Source: Sthenelais limicola | Taxonomy: Eukaryota; Annelida; Polychaeta; Phyllodocida; Sigalionidae | Direction of reading: 5' to 3' | DNA: 64,000 bases | NCBI GenBank assembly: GCA_942159475.1 | Contig: OW804096.1 | Coordinates: 141,659,442-141,723,441, forward strand | Shown: positions 33,365-44,517 of the stretch, in pieces | Position numbering within the stretch: the stretch's first letter is position 1 | Layout: every line of letters begins with the position of its first letter | The notes under the pieces: model-generated | Databases searched by the model: none | What the model was told of the DNA's origin: nothing | The model's input: the letters and a program-made list of their open reading frames with translations, nothing else | Made by a program: the position numbers and the translations under genes

Positions 33365-33718
33365 GTGTATCTACTTTTATTTGGTCTCTATAATATTATA
33401 ATAATCTCTGCTTCTTCATATACAGAAAATAGTCACTCGATGATACATAGTACATGGATACATCTTCTACTACAATCTAGAAATCTATATGTCATCTCAG
33501 CATCAAAACAGCATCGCAATAGGTCAGTTTACTTGTCACCATTTACATCCCTTATCAGCAGAAAATTGCTTATGGGGGGAAGTGCATGGTGGTCCAATAT
33601 TCACAAAGGCAATATCAAATATAAATTATACAACAGAATCATCATCTTCTACACAGAGAATCTAATGATGACAATTTTTTTTAAATGCTTTGGTGAAAAA
33701 AAACTGTTTACATATTGA
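33365..33718 (+). other. AT-rich 117-codon ORF, doubtful
   Basis: The longest plus-strand ORF here that is not caused by a repeat. It is rich in Ile, Ser, Tyr and Phe as expected from chance translation of AT-rich DNA. It has no domain, no second copy and no splice context that I can defend. Confidence 0.15.
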
Positions 33719-33732
33719 TATAATACATTTGA

Positions 33733-34225
33733 TTAAAGGTGCATTCTCAGCTTTGATACAATCTTACAAAATTTGATTAGTGTTTGAGCGATAATAAGTT
33801 AAACCGCCGCAGGAAACTATTTCGGTGGGCCACCAAAATATAACTGTCGCCTTCTATGAAGCCCCACAGTAAAAGGGTCAGATTTTCAGAAAATGTACCA
33901 TTGGCAGCTGTACACATTTAGTAAATAATGCTAAATTAGGCTGCAATTTGGCCAATACTAGGTAAATTCGAATATATCCAGCATTGCATTGATTCTAGCA
34001 ATCGGTTTGGTTAGGTTGAACTGTATTTTGAACTTTATTTTTCGTCTGAAATTTAGGTTATTTGAGAGGATTGGCGAAGTTGAATTGTACATTTTCTGAG
34101 AATCTGACCCAAAAACATGATGAAAGCCTCCACAATTTTGGTCAACTCTCTTTCAGATGGGTAAAAACAAAATGTAAACAATATTTAGGTTTTTGATTGC
34201 ATGTTAACTGAGAATGCAGCTTCAA
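33733..34225 (+). mobile_element. Family E MITE split by a family A insertion
   Basis: TTAA|AGGTGCATTCTCAGCT left end, GAGCGATAATAAGTTAAACC core, then the A element. The E body resumes (CCTCCACAATTTTGGTCAAC) and ends ACTGAGAATGCAGCTTCAA, with the right TTAA decayed. Confidence 0.8.
33875..34110 (+). mobile_element. Family A MITE nested in family E (A1)
   Basis: Intact ends, AAAA on both sides. Confidence 0.9.
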
Positions 34226-35770
34226 AGGTCCAAGGACTACATGAACTATCTTACAATCCCATATCCTTGTATAGGTTCAAGCAGGGGCTAGTGCAAATCA
34301 TCTATTGCGTTTTCTATAAGTTGGCACAGATTTTATTTCAATTATTATTCTTTTCATGTTTGAGATTTCTCCCCGATTGACCGAAGACTATATGTTACAA
34401 TTGTTAACCCTATAAATAATTCATTTAATACCTCGTTGATTCTGTCCAAATTTTTAAAATCATGATATTGCTAAACATGTTTGCCAATTAATGTGTTGGA
34501 GCATCGCCATCCCCAATCAATACCAGCAAAGAATATTTTTTTAAGATTAATTATTTGATCAGGACACAGAAATCCTCACTTCTGCTGCTGTTTAAAACAT
34601 GAAATTCAGAAACTCAAACTCAGAAGACCAGAAATGATTATTACAAGGCCCCATATATAGATGTCAACCCTAAATCATGACATTGTTTCAAAATATAGCT
34701 AACACAAGAAATAAATATCAATGACAACCATCAAAAATCTTTTTTTGCGGGGATGCTTGTTTCGACAACAACACAAAAAAAAATATCTCTCCGAAAAAAA
34801 TACGAAAAGAATACTTCTTGCATCAGTGCCAATATAAAGACGAGTAACCCGTCCCGCGGACTGAAGCAAATGTGTATAAATAAATACTAAATACGTATTT
34901 ACATTGCTTAATTGACAATTATTTACAAAATGTACACATAATATAGATCTCGAGAGATGCATTTCTGTGTTGTAAATAGTGCAGTAAACCTTAATTTATT
35001 TTTATTGATAGGAAGAATTTACTTCCTATATTAATGTTGAGCAGGCCCTCAAGTTCTTCTACAATAATCTAATTTTAGCTCAGGATATTTAATTTTGGTT
35101 ACCTCAGAATATATTAAAAATCTGTGGTCAAAAGCAAGAAATTAAGTTGGTTGCATTTGAAAGATGACATCCCAAGCCCTTAAGGTATTGATAGAAAACT
35201 TGTACATGAATTTCATAGTTGATGAAACTTAAAGAAGAAGGGGATCTTGCAGTGACATAAAAGAAGCAAAGAAAAAAGATTAAATCACCCTTTCTTCTGA
35301 CAGAAACAACAAAATCCACTCAACAATGTTTTGCGCTTTCCTCCCCAAATCTTCCTATGGTAACATTCCACACAAATAATAACATTGTATCTCAGTTGTG
35401 TTCATTACAAGGGAATGTGTCCAATTAATTGCTTTTCATCTTAAGAGATAATTTATGATAATTATGCAAAAAAGCTAACCCATTTGAAAAATAGTTGTTG
35501 GCAGGTATGTAAGTGTCCTAACAGGATATAATTCTGATAAGTACAAGCGATCGAAATTATTTCAATCAATCTATTTTGTCAACTTGGTTGTATGTAACAA
35601 GTTTCTTTTTCATAAAAGGATGTCCAACTTTTAAGTACTGTGAAACCATTAAAAAATTATTAAAAAAGTGGACAGTACTACAGTTTTAAAACAGTGATAC
35701 AATTTTAATATTAAAAGTGTAATTTTATATGCCAAGATCCATGAACATCTCTCAGACGCAATCAATACAA
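34226..35770. other. No gene seen
   Basis: The longest stretch without any repeat I recognise. It is uniformly AT-rich. Minus ORFs of 63 and 87 aa lack any recognisable feature. Could be intron or 3' UTR. Confidence 0.4.
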
Positions 35771-36005
35771 GGGTCAGATTTTTAGAAAATGCACAATCAA
35801 CAGCTCTACACATCTCTCAAATTCTGCTAAATTAGAGTGAAAACTGATGAATACTAGGTATATCTTAGTTTATTCTGTATTGTATTCATTCAATAAATCT
35901 GTCTGGTTATGTTGAACTGTATTTTGAACCTGATTCCCGTCTTAAATTTGTGATATTTGAGAGAATTGGTGAAGGCCAATTGTACATTCTCTGAAAATCT
36001 GACCC
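35771..36005 (+). mobile_element. Family A MITE, complete (A3)
   Basis: Intact ends, ACAA on both sides (35767-35770, 36006-36009). Confidence 0.9.
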
Positions 36006-36336
36006 ACAAGTGCTAGTACAGGAGAAAAAAAAGGGTCTAAGTATCGTTCTCCTCGACTTAAGATTATCGATATTTGTCAAGTTACAGCCAATTAGCACTA
36101 TATAGTTAACATTTGTGCTATGGCTACACAGCATTAATATGGATAGCCTTTAGAGATTATTATAACAATGGAACAATGATATTACTATATCAGTATAGAC
36201 AGTTCAAGTTGCATATTTTAACCATGTTTATAATATAGTAGTCATGTTATAATGTTTAACAATGGATATGCATATAAACCACAATTAGTCACCTTCTTTG
36301 TAAATGGAAAACCAATCCAGAATGCAATCAATTTAA
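36006..36336. other. No gene seen
   Basis: AT-rich, no recognised repeat. Confidence 0.5.
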
Positions 36337-36462
36337 GGGTCAGATTTTCAGAAAATGTACAATTGGCAGCTCTACACATTTAAGAAATGCTGCTAAATTT
36401 GGCTGAAAAATTAAGAATACCGGGTATATCTGAGTATATTTGGGAGCGCATTGATTTAAAAT
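36337..36462 (+). mobile_element. Family A MITE, 5' half (A2)
   Basis: GGGTCAGATTTTCAG start through GCGCATTGATTTAAA, then joins E-like sequence. Confidence 0.75.
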
Positions 36463-36856
36463 TTTGGCCAAATGTTTTACAGCTTAATATGTCCGAAAAG
36501 TAGTTGACGAAAAGTAGTTGACATTAACTTCAAACCTTTGCCCCCTGAATCGCCTTATGCGACTGGCCATGGCCATTTGTGACTGATCATGGCCAAATAT
36601 ACAGCTGTATTATATTGCGCTGCCTCTGTTCTATGTTCAGCAGCTGTTGTTTTGCTTAAAAGGAAGGTTATATTGGCCCTGTTACTCCATGGTTGTTTGC
36701 AAAGAGCGGCTCGCTGGGCAAAGAGTTGACAGGTCCTTGTCATGAATTGAAACACAAAATCTCCCACTTTTCCCCTTAAAGAGACTAAGGAATCACGTTT
36801 CAACTACTTTTCGGATAGAATAAAAAAAATCTGAAGTGAGAAAGCAGCTTTAAATG
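36463..36856. mobile_element. Family G fold-back element, copy 2, in E remnant
   Basis: The G body (CGACTGGCCATGGCCATTTG, ATTGCGCTGCCTCTGTTC, GGTCCTTGTCATGAATTGAA) lies between GTCCGAAAAGTAGTTGAC and CAACTACTTTTCGGATAGAA, an outer inverted pair. Family E sequence flanks it: TTTTGGCCAAATG before, and GAGAAAGCAGCTTTAA after. Confidence 0.75.
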
Positions 36857-37671
36857 AAGTGTACCTACAATCCATAGCTGACCATGGCTCATGTATATAT
36901 CCACTGTTAACACTATTCTATAGCATATGCCAATGTTGGGTAAAGAGTAGTAATAAAAACTATACAAGAAGTCTTCCATTGAAGAATGATTATTTACACT
37001 CTCTGATTCATGTCTTAGGATGCTTTAGGATATTATTAGTTTGAAATTGGTTCTCTTATCTTCAGACTATTTGAAACCCGTTCAGACGCCAAATCAGCTG
37101 GCAATATGATATAATAATATATGATATAATAAATGCAATCTTTTGGGGATTGGTACATATGTAGCTAAGTAAGGCACTTTATGAAAGCGCACCAGCTTTT
37201 TGGTGCACTTTCATTATTGTTAAACCACAATATGTTAGGGCCGGCACTTTAGAAGGTCCGGTTTGTACCAGTTTCGGTCGCTATCTTCAAGGCACCAAAC
37301 GAGGTGCATAATTATCTGTAACAATTTCTGGTGCACCGTAACTATAACTGGTGGGTGCACCATCCACCGAGCAGGGGAGTTAGCTACTGTATTAATAGGG
37401 AGGTTCCGCAAGCAAACCTATCTCAATTACGTAACCGTATCCGTATCTTTTTTGTGAATTACGTCGCAATTTTATATACAAAAATTAAACTATGAGATGA
37501 AACATTTTGCTCGATATATTATGTTACGTTTTCCCCATCATGTTTTGCTGAATCTTTTTCTTCCTTTTGACTTATGTTTCTATCTCAGAAATACGGATAC
37601 GTTTACGTTTACGTTAGACTTGCTGAACCTCCTTAGTGATAGAGATAGAGAAGGCACTCATTTTAACCCAA
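36857..37671. other. No gene seen
   Basis: No recognised repeat; a 22-bp ATATGATATAATAATATATG stretch near 37104. ORFs of about 65 aa without features. Confidence 0.45.
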
Positions 37672-37975
37672 GAAGAAATAGGTGTCTTTCTGATTGCTGA
37701 TTATGGTTGCTGAAAACTGAGTAGTGAGGGATGGTAAATTTCTAAAAGAAAATGTAGCGAAAACCCCTTTCAGGAACTGAAAAAATGCATATTTCGTAAC
37801 AATAGTTGTTTAAACACGAAAAATGCACTTTTTAATGGTTTTCTTGATAGGGAGATTTGTATTCCTGCTTTTATTGGGGTTTTTTTTTTTCATAAAAGTC
37901 AAAAGATTGTTTTAGGTATGGTAACATTTGGGGGGCAGTAACTCAAAAACACACCTGTATCTTTTTCTGGCCTAA
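37672..37975. mobile_element. Family J element, diverged, inverted orientation
   Basis: AAATAGGTGTCTTTCTGATT at the left; AAAACACACCTGTATC then TTTTTCTGGCC at the right. Interior matches the other J copies on the opposite strand (CAGGAACTGAAAAAATGC). Confidence 0.65.
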
Positions 37976-38124
37976 TGCTCACAACCAATGTGTTGATATC
38001 ATATCATTAAATTTTACATACATGATGTCGCCTGCAGGGCAAACACAACAATAAATACTTATTTTTATTTCTACTTTTCTTCTCCAGTAAGTCCAACAAA
38101 ATCCTCAGTTGGTAAATTCTATGT

Positions 38125-38359
38125 GGGTCAGATTTTCAGAAAATGTACAATTGGCAGCTGTACACATTTAGTAAATTCTACTAAATTAGGCTGCAATTTG
38201 GTCAATACTAGGTAAATTTGAGTATATTTGGCATTGCATTGATTCTAGCAATCTGTTTGGTTAGGTCAAACTGTATTTCGGACTTTATTTTCGTCTGAAA
38301 TTTGGCTTATTTGAGAGGATTGGTGAAGGTGAATTGTACATTTTCTGAAAATCTGACCC
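38125..38359 (+). mobile_element. Family A MITE, complete (A1)
   Basis: Intact ends, ATGT on both sides. Confidence 0.9.
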
Positions 38360-39057
38360 ATGTCCTGACGATGAAGCAATACAGCTTTGCTTTTCCTGAA
38401 GTCCAAATTAATGTGCTATCGTATAACAATTTATGCAAAATGTTTGTCAAAAAAAGATGTATAAATACACACAGACTACTGAAAGATTCTTTAGAGAACC
38501 ATTTCCAAGATATTTAACAACCCTGGATTTAATCTCAAGCGGTTATTTGTAGGGTATAATGCCCCAAAAAGCGTATTCAAGTATTCTTGAGAATCACATA
38601 CATGTATATAGATTATTTCCAATCAAATATGAACAATATTTCAATATCGTTGTGATAAAATGTCTACAAAACCTGTGCAATAAATTTGTACATAAACACA
38701 AGGACAAACTCCAATCAAGATATGTATTACATACAACTCTTCATGTCGCTACAAACTACACTCGAATATATATATATATATTATATATAGAAAGAGAGAT
38801 ATGCATAAAATATCTCTTTATAAAAAGGGACAAGACCCAGTAAAAACTTTAAAATATGTTCTTAAATATAAGAAAAACCTCTTCGTTTTCCCAAGTAGTC
38901 ACAATAATGCCCAAAAAGATGCAAAAATGCCAGTAATACTAGGGAGTTACTAATTTAACTCCCTATGTACTACTTATCATATAAAAAAGGGACGGTCATG
39001 ATAAACTATAAAAGAAAAACATCACAGTTAAATTTAATCATCTGTGGTGATTTTGGT
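38360..39057. other. No clear gene; would be 3' flank of the candidate exon
   Basis: AT-rich with a (TA)n run at about 38767-38785. On the minus strand this lies just downstream of the exon-like ORF at 39058-39351. I see no convincing AATAAA signal close by. Confidence 0.35.
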
Positions 39058-39351
39058 TTATATTTTGTTGATAATGAAACGATCCTCACTCGTCGCCCCT
39101 CGCATTGTCGTAGCCCGGCAGTAGAAACTGTTCGCTCCCGGATCAAGAATGTCGTAGATCTCTTTGCGCAGGTGCAAGACCTTGGTTGACTTCATTACCC
39201 GGTGGTGGCGCTTCGCACTGGACTTCCGTCGGCGCGTGCGTCGTGCGCTCCTTCCGGTATCTTCTTGGGAGCGGTCTCCGGCTGCCCTGATGGTCACTCC
39301 ATAGGAGGACGAACTCAGGGGCATGATTGTTTTACGATCTGCGAGGCGGCG
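39058..39351 (-). CDS. Candidate terminal coding exon, unknown protein
   Basis: A minus-strand open frame of 98 codons ends in TAA. It is preceded by a good 3' splice site: a TACTAAT branch-point-like motif, a pyrimidine stretch and TTATTGCAG just before 39351, which would start the exon in phase 0. The segment is strikingly rich in CpG and GC compared with the AT-rich surroundings and is not part of any repeat family here. The peptide is basic (an RRTRRRKSSAKRHHR stretch in the middle) with a single cysteine near the C terminus (NSFYCRATTM). I do not recognise the family. If translation started inside it, the first Met is 10 codons in. It could instead be a chance ORF in a CpG-rich island. 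Confidence 0.35.
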   Translation of the reverse strand, partial: RRLADRKTIMPLSSSSYGVTIRAAGDRSQEDTGRSARRTRRRKSSAKRHHRVMKSTKVLHLRKEIYDILDPGANSFYCRATTMRGATSEDRFIINKI

Positions 39352-39472
39352 CTGCAATAAAGGAAATTATAATTAGTATACAGTGTAAAAAGTGAATCAT
39401 TGTATTAAATAAGTTCATGCTGCAGGTAATATATTCGCTCTTTTATAGAACAGATTAGGATAAACAAATGAA

Positions 39473-39685
39473 CATTCTAGGTCCAAACACGTACAAACAC
39501 TCAGATCAGAAAAGAAAGGTATGTCAGCCTACATCGCCAATCGGTTTCCTGGCCTTTTAATGGCGTTTTAATAGGAATATGATGACAATTTGCGGTCTTA
39601 ATGGAATTATAATGGCACTTTTCGGCTTGGGGCGAGAGGCTTTCCCTCCATTTGAAGGGACTCTCTCAAGTTTTGGCCTAGACTG
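39473..39685 (-). mobile_element. Family B MITE, complete
   Basis: CATTCTAGGTCCAAACAC start and TTTTGGCCTAGACTG end, TGAA on both sides (39469-39472, 39686-39689). It carries the same 10-bp deletion as the satellite-linked copies. Confidence 0.85.
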
Positions 39686-39740
39686 TGAATGAGTCCATGT
39701 TTTTTATGTATTCAGATCTGGTCTGGCATACAAATACAAA

Positions 39741-40014
39741 ACAGACAGATTTATTGTATGAATACAATACACAGTTAGGTCCAGACACCCGACTTCCTCG
39801 ATACCACATCCAGCGACAAGCTTAACCGCAAGGCTAAAACTAAGGCTAAAGTGTTAATGAATCCCTGAGACTTAGGTGACCAAAACTGCCTTCTAAACCT
39901 GACTGTACAGAATACACCCAGACATACCTAGTATTTATCATTTTTCACTCTAATTTAGCAGAATTTGATAGATGTGTAGAACTGTAGATTGTGCATTTTC
40001 TGAAGATCAGACCC
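39741..40014 (-). mobile_element. Family A MITE split by a 134-bp element (A3)
   Basis: CAGATTTATTGTATGAATAC precedes and GAATACACCCAGACATACC follows the insertion; the right end is TGAAGATCAGACCC. The left terminus is missing. Confidence 0.75.
39772..39905. mobile_element. Small MITE nested in family A
   Basis: Inverted ends CAGTTAGGTCCAGA and TCTAAACCTGACTG with TACA on both sides (39768-39771, 39906-39909). The ends resemble those of family B and the target duplication is also 4 bp, so it may use the same transposase. Confidence 0.75.
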
Positions 40015-40060
40015 ATGTACTTAGTCAATTCTGCAGCCTAACTACCAGTGTAGAGCCGCC

Positions 40061-40187
40061 AATAGGGGATTTGCATGTGCCACTGCGCATGTCTGTTACA
40101 GTGCATTATGGGATGCATTCGGTTGACATCTGACATACAAAAATTCGGCAACATTTCTACCGAAAATTATCTATTAAAACCAAATGC
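40061..40187 (+). mobile_element. Family C MITE, partial, broken at an A element
   Basis: AATAGGGGATTTGCATGTGC, CACTGCGCATGTCTG and TTACAGTGCATTATGGGATG, then an A element replaces the rest. Confidence 0.7.
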
Positions 40188-40415
40188 ACATTTTCAGAAA
40201 ATGTACAATTGGCAGCTCTACATATTTAGGAAATTCTGCAAAATTAGACTGAAAAATGAAGATTACCCGGTATATCTGAGTATATTTGGTATCGCATTGA
40301 TTTATCAGTTCTGTTATGTTAAACTTAAATGTTTTGAAGCTCACTTGTGTCTTAAATGTGGGTTATTTGAGAGGATTGGTGAAGGCGAATTGTACATTTT
40401 CTGAAAATCTGACCC
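40188..40415 (+). mobile_element. Family A MITE (A2)
   Basis: Left end altered to CACATTTTCAG; right end GAAAATCTGACCC intact. The 109-aa ORF spanning it is repeat-derived. Confidence 0.8.
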
Positions 40416-40701
40416 ACATGTATTAAAGGCCATCTTCTAAGTGGAACAATAATGTCGTCTCAATCCCCTTAGGCCTTGGCAAATACATAATGTTTCCTCG
40501 TGTAAAAACCATCAATTATCTCCAAACATGTATGTCACGTTCTTCTTTTCACGTGAGAAAAAGAAAACACAGATAAAACCCATTAATTAGTGTGTTGCAT
40601 CAATACGGTGCCCAGCGGGGTCTCGTACGCCCAAGGCTAGGAGGCGTAGGAGGCGCAGTTTCTTCAAAAACAAATGGGACTATTATTCGTTCCCACCATT
40701 T

Positions 40702-40933
40702 GGGTCAGATGTTCAGAAAATGTACAATTGGCAGCTGTACACATTAAGTAAATTCTGCTAAATTTGGCTGCAATTTGGGCTAATACTAGGTAAATTAGAG
40801 TATATTCTGCATTGCATTGATTCTAGCAATCTGTTTGGTTAAGTTGAACTGTGTTTTGGACTTTATTTTCGTCTGAAATTTGGATTATTTGAGAAGATTG
40901 GTGTAAGTGAATAGTACATTGAAAATCTGACCC
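40702..40933 (+). mobile_element. Family A MITE, complete (A1)
   Basis: GGGTCAGATGTTCAG start, GAAAATCTGACCC end, ATTT on both sides. Confidence 0.9.
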
Positions 40934-40971
40934 ATTTATGTTGTTTTTGAAACATCTTTTGACACATGTGA

Positions 40972-41365
40972 GGGTCAGATCGTCAGAAAATGTACAATCG
41001 GTGGGTATACACATTTTGTAAATACTGCTAAACTAGGCTGAAATGGATCAATACTAGAAGTATGTATATTGAGTATGTCTGGTGTTGTGTTGATTGATGG
41101 TGTTGATTATTTCGTTATTTAAGGGTGGTCTCCACTGGCTGCGGTAAGCCCTGCGGTAAGCCTTGCGATGGTTTGTGGTGGTTCTGGAGGTGGTGAGGAA
41201 TGACGAGCTCCTTGCCTTCATGGTCAGTGAATCATGTACTCAGGAACCCGCCACTTGTAACCAACACAGCACCATCGCAAGGCTTACCGCAGAGATTACC
41301 GCAGCCAGTGGAGACCAGCCTTTAGTGTTGGTTATTTGAGAGGATTGATGAAGATTTCTTCATTA
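40972..41365 (+). mobile_element. Family A MITE split by a TTA-flanked MITE
   Basis: GGGTCAGATCGTCAG start. The body is interrupted at 41121 and resumes with GGTTATTTGAGAGGATTG; the right end is lost. Confidence 0.7.
41122..41321. mobile_element. TTA-flanked 200-bp MITE
   Basis: Inverted ends AGGGTGGTCTCCACTGGC and GCCAGTGGAGACCAGCCT. The complementarity continues inward (TGCGGTAAG / CTTACCGCA), and TTA lies on both sides (41119-41121, 41322-41324). A TTA duplication is typical of PIF/Harbinger elements. Confidence 0.75.
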
Positions 41366-41459
41366 CCGATTCAAACCGATTAAGACGTAAGTGTAAAATT
41401 GACTAGTGCTACACCTCCTAAAGTTGCATTCGCTGCATTCACAAGTTCTGCTGCATTTA

Positions 41460-41655
41460 CAGTCTAAGCCCAAAGATGAGAGAGTCCCTTCAAACGAAGG
41501 CAAATCCTCTCGCCTCAAACCACAAAGTGCCATTATAATTCTATTAAGAGCGCAAAATGTCATTATATTCCTATTAAAAGGCCTAGTCTTAGGCCAGAAA
41601 AGCCATTAGCGCAGTAGGCGTCCAATCACTGACATATCATTCTTATCTGATCTGA
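41460..41655 (+). mobile_element. Family B MITE, nearly complete
   Basis: CAGTCTAAGCCCAAAG start through TTATCTGATCTGAGGG; the last 15 bp are missing. Confidence 0.8.
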
Positions 41656-41820
41656 GGGGTGGTATCGCCCAAGAGAAAGAGAAAATAAGAATTCTATTTA
41701 AAACAAACTTGTACATTTGTGGGTGCATTGACTCTAATATTACCCTCCATCCCCGGAACGAAGAGGAGTGTAGGTGTATTGGCTTAAGCGTATTTTTTTA
41801 CTTATTTACAAATGTTTCAC

Positions 41821-42046
41821 CGGTTTAATATATGTCAATTGTGTGGTACCAGGGACGGGAAGCTTGTAAGGCGTTACAATGAGGGGTTTGTACCTTGCTA
41901 AGGGGTATATTGACATTGTATTCATATTGCTAGATCCTTTGTTGCATATCATATGACCACTCATCTTTCTATGGGACTTTGTGTAACCAATACTCCTTTT
42001 ATTTGATGGGCTTTTGTATCGCGATGGACTATTGAGTCGGAAATAT
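41821..42046 (-). CDS. Weak candidate internal exon
   Basis: A minus-strand open frame, preceded by a modest acceptor (TGCTGTGTTCACAG) and not part of a repeat. The peptide is rich in Ser, Lys, Tyr and Pro (e.g. RYKSPSNKRSIGYTK). Reading on would give a stop four codons after a possible donor AAACCG|GTGAAA. Using that donor keeps phase 0, which fits the acceptor phase of the exon at 39058-39351 on the same strand. The donor is weak and the protein is unrecognised, so this may be chance. Confidence 0.2.
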
Positions 42047-42262
42047 CTGTGAACACAGCAATATATATTATATAACATTGTATATGCTTGACATACAATG
42101 CATTGTAAAGTTTGATTGTGTATTCATACCATTTATCTAATTATTATGAGATTTAAGTATTGAATTATTTCTTTTTCTTAATGAATATTACTTATATGAA
42201 TATATAAATATTATATCATTTTTAGTCATTGTGATTAACTTAGGAATGCAGCAAACTTGTTA
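42047..42262. other. No gene seen
   Basis: AT-rich, ATATATTATATAAC runs, no repeat recognised. Confidence 0.45.
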
Positions 42263-42936
42263 ACACTCTAGGCCCAAACCCTCAGATCACACTCTAGGCC
42301 CAAACCCTCAGATCACACTCTAGGCCCAAACCCTCAAATCACACTCTAGGCCCAAACCCTCAGATCACACTCTAGGCCCAAACCCTCAGATCACACTCTA
42401 GGCCCAAACCCTCAGATCACACTCTAGGCCCAAACCCTCAAATCACACTCTAGGCCCAAACCCTCAGATCACACTCTAGGTCCAAACACTCAGATCACAC
42501 TCTAGGCCCAAACCCTCAGATCACACTCTAGGTCCAAACCCTCAGATCACACTCTAGGCCCAAACCCTCAGATCACACTCTAGGTCCAAACCCTCAGATC
42601 ACACTCTAGGCCCAAACCCTCAGATCACACTCTAGGCCCAAACCCTCAAATCACACTCTAGGCCCAAACCCTCAGATCACACTCTAGGCCCAAACCCTCA
42701 GATCACACTCTAGGCCCAAACCCTCAGATCACACTCTAGGCCCAAACCCTCAAATCACACTCTAGGCCCAAACCCTCAGATCACACTCTAGGCCCAAACC
42801 CTCAGATCACACTCTAGGCCCAAACCCTCAGATCACACTCTAGGCCCAAACCCTCAGATCACACTCTAGGCCCAAACCCTCAGAACACTCTAGGTCCAAA
42901 CCCTCAGATCACACTCTAGGCCCAAACCCTCAGATC
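42263..42936 (-). repeat. 26-bp satellite from the family B terminus, about 26 units
   Basis: The unit is CACACTCTAGGCCCAAACCC plus TCAGAT, which is the terminal 24 bp of MITE B with CA added. Variants are ggTccaaa, ctcaAatc and one unit shortened by 2 bp (CAGAACACTC at about 42882). The last unit runs straight into the B body. Confidence 0.95.
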
Positions 42937-42987
42937 AGATAAGAATGGTATGTCAGCCTACTTTGATAATCGGTTTCCTGACCTAGA
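42937..42987 (-). mobile_element. Family B MITE stub attached to the satellite
   Basis: CAGATAAGAATGGTATGTCA then GCCTACTTTGATAATCGG, with the subfamily 10-bp deletion. Truncated after TCCTGACCTAGAA. Confidence 0.8.
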
Positions 42988-43208
42988 ATATCTCTTATCC
43001 TCTTATCTCTCTCTTTATTAGTGGTTAATATGAAAGAGCACGGCGTCGACACAACTGTATTATATGTATTTTAATCATCCTACAACTTCTTGTATTACCA
43101 ATGTACCTGGAGTATGGATACTGTTCTTATATTATTACATTGGCTTATGTATACCTATGTTTAAAAAACCTAATTTATCTATCCCTTCTATGTTCGATAG
43201 AGTTATAT

Positions 43209-43443
43209 GGGTCAGATTTTCAGAAAATGTACAATTTAACTTCACCAATCTTCTCAAATAACCCAAATTTCAGACGAAAATAAAGTTCAAAATACAGTTC
43301 AACCTAACCAAACAGATTGCTAGAATCAATGCAATGCCAAATATACTCGGATTTAACAAGTATTGACCAAATTGCTGCCTAATTTAGCAGAATTTACTAA
43401 ATGTGTACAGCTGCCAATTGTACATTTTCTGAAAATGTGACCC
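43209..43443 (-). mobile_element. Family A MITE, complete (A1)
   Basis: Intact left end, right end GAAAATGTGACCC, ATAT on both sides. Confidence 0.9.
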
Positions 43444-43616
43444 ATATAGTGGTTAAATCAAACATCTTGTAAGCGAACCTTCTTCTCCCTGTATTACGTA
43501 AAATTTTTCTCTAATAATTCAGGCTGTCCTGAGAATATTTGTGCTTTATGTATGAAAATGTTCATAGACCTGAATAAAATATTTTTAAATCTAAAATCTA
43601 ATCCACCTCCCATATA

Positions 43617-44032
43617 TGTGTTGCGTTACAGGAAAATGAGTCACAAGTCGCAAAAATTGGATTTTTGAGATATCACCATATTTGAAAAGATGAGATCAAG
43701 CCGATTCTAATGGTAGGCCTAGTAAACAATAGGGCATTTAGATAGTGTGTCAATAATTTAAATTTGATATCTTTATTTTTGAAAAAAAAGTTACTTATAT
43801 TTTTCGGTGGATAATTACTAAAAAAGTACCTAAATAGACTCAATAAGATGACCTTAGGAATATATAGATATATTTCATACATTGCCTTGAAATTTTGCAC
43901 ACGTATTAATGTTACTAACAGCATTAAACACTCCAAGAATCTAAATATTCAAACAAAGATATCTTATAAGTAAATCACTTTGAAAAATATCCACTTTGCG
44001 ACTTATGCCTCATTTTCCTGAAGCACATCACA
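43617..44032 (-). mobile_element. Family F MITE, complete
   Basis: TGTGTTGCGTTACAGGAAAA start and CATTTTCCTGAAGCACATC end. The body is the complement of the copy at 498-906. Confidence 0.8.
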
Positions 44033-44290
44033 TACATTATGAGCCTAACTATGTATACATATAAAGTTCCATTCCTGGAATATCTGCAATGAACCAGAAT
44101 GTCTGCACTTGCACCTGAATGCTATAAAATGACCAGTGGGAAATGTTAAACATGATATATACACCCTATATCTTCCAGGTGTGGAAAGCACAGAAATAGC
44201 GCATACCATTTTACTTATAACAGACATACCTATAGACAGAAGGCTATCATTTTACAATGAGCAGGATGGAGAGCACCCAATAACATATAT
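44033..44290. other. No gene seen
   Basis: Unique-looking sequence, no ORF beyond 60-90 codons and none with recognisable features. Confidence 0.45.
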
Positions 44291-44517
44291 GGGTCAGATT
44301 TTCAGAAAATGTACAATTCACCCTCACCAATCCTCTCAAATAACCCAAATTTCAGACGAAAATAAAGTTCAAAATACAGTTCAACATGACCAAACAGATT
44401 GCTAGAATCAATGCAATGTCAAATATTCTTGAATTTACCTAGTGTTGCAGCCTAATTTAGCAGAATTTACTAAATGTGTACAGCTGCCAATTGTACATTT
44501 TCTAAAAAATCTGACCC
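44291..44517 (-). mobile_element. Family A MITE, complete (A1)
   Basis: Intact left end, right end TAAAAAATCTGACCC, ATAT on both sides. Confidence 0.9.

Noticed and set aside
38040..38125. Plus-strand splice acceptor (pyrimidine run plus TTCTCCAG)
   Set aside because: The sequence after it has stops in all useful frames and runs into a family A MITE.
41100..41330. GC-rich stretch considered as an exon
   Set aside because: Explained by the long inverted ends of the TTA-flanked MITE.
42263..42936. Array looked at first like a CRISPR or telomere-like repeat
   Set aside because: There are no spacers, the units are contiguous, the unit equals a MITE terminus and the context is eukaryotic. CCCAAACCC resembles plant-type telomere repeats only superficially.
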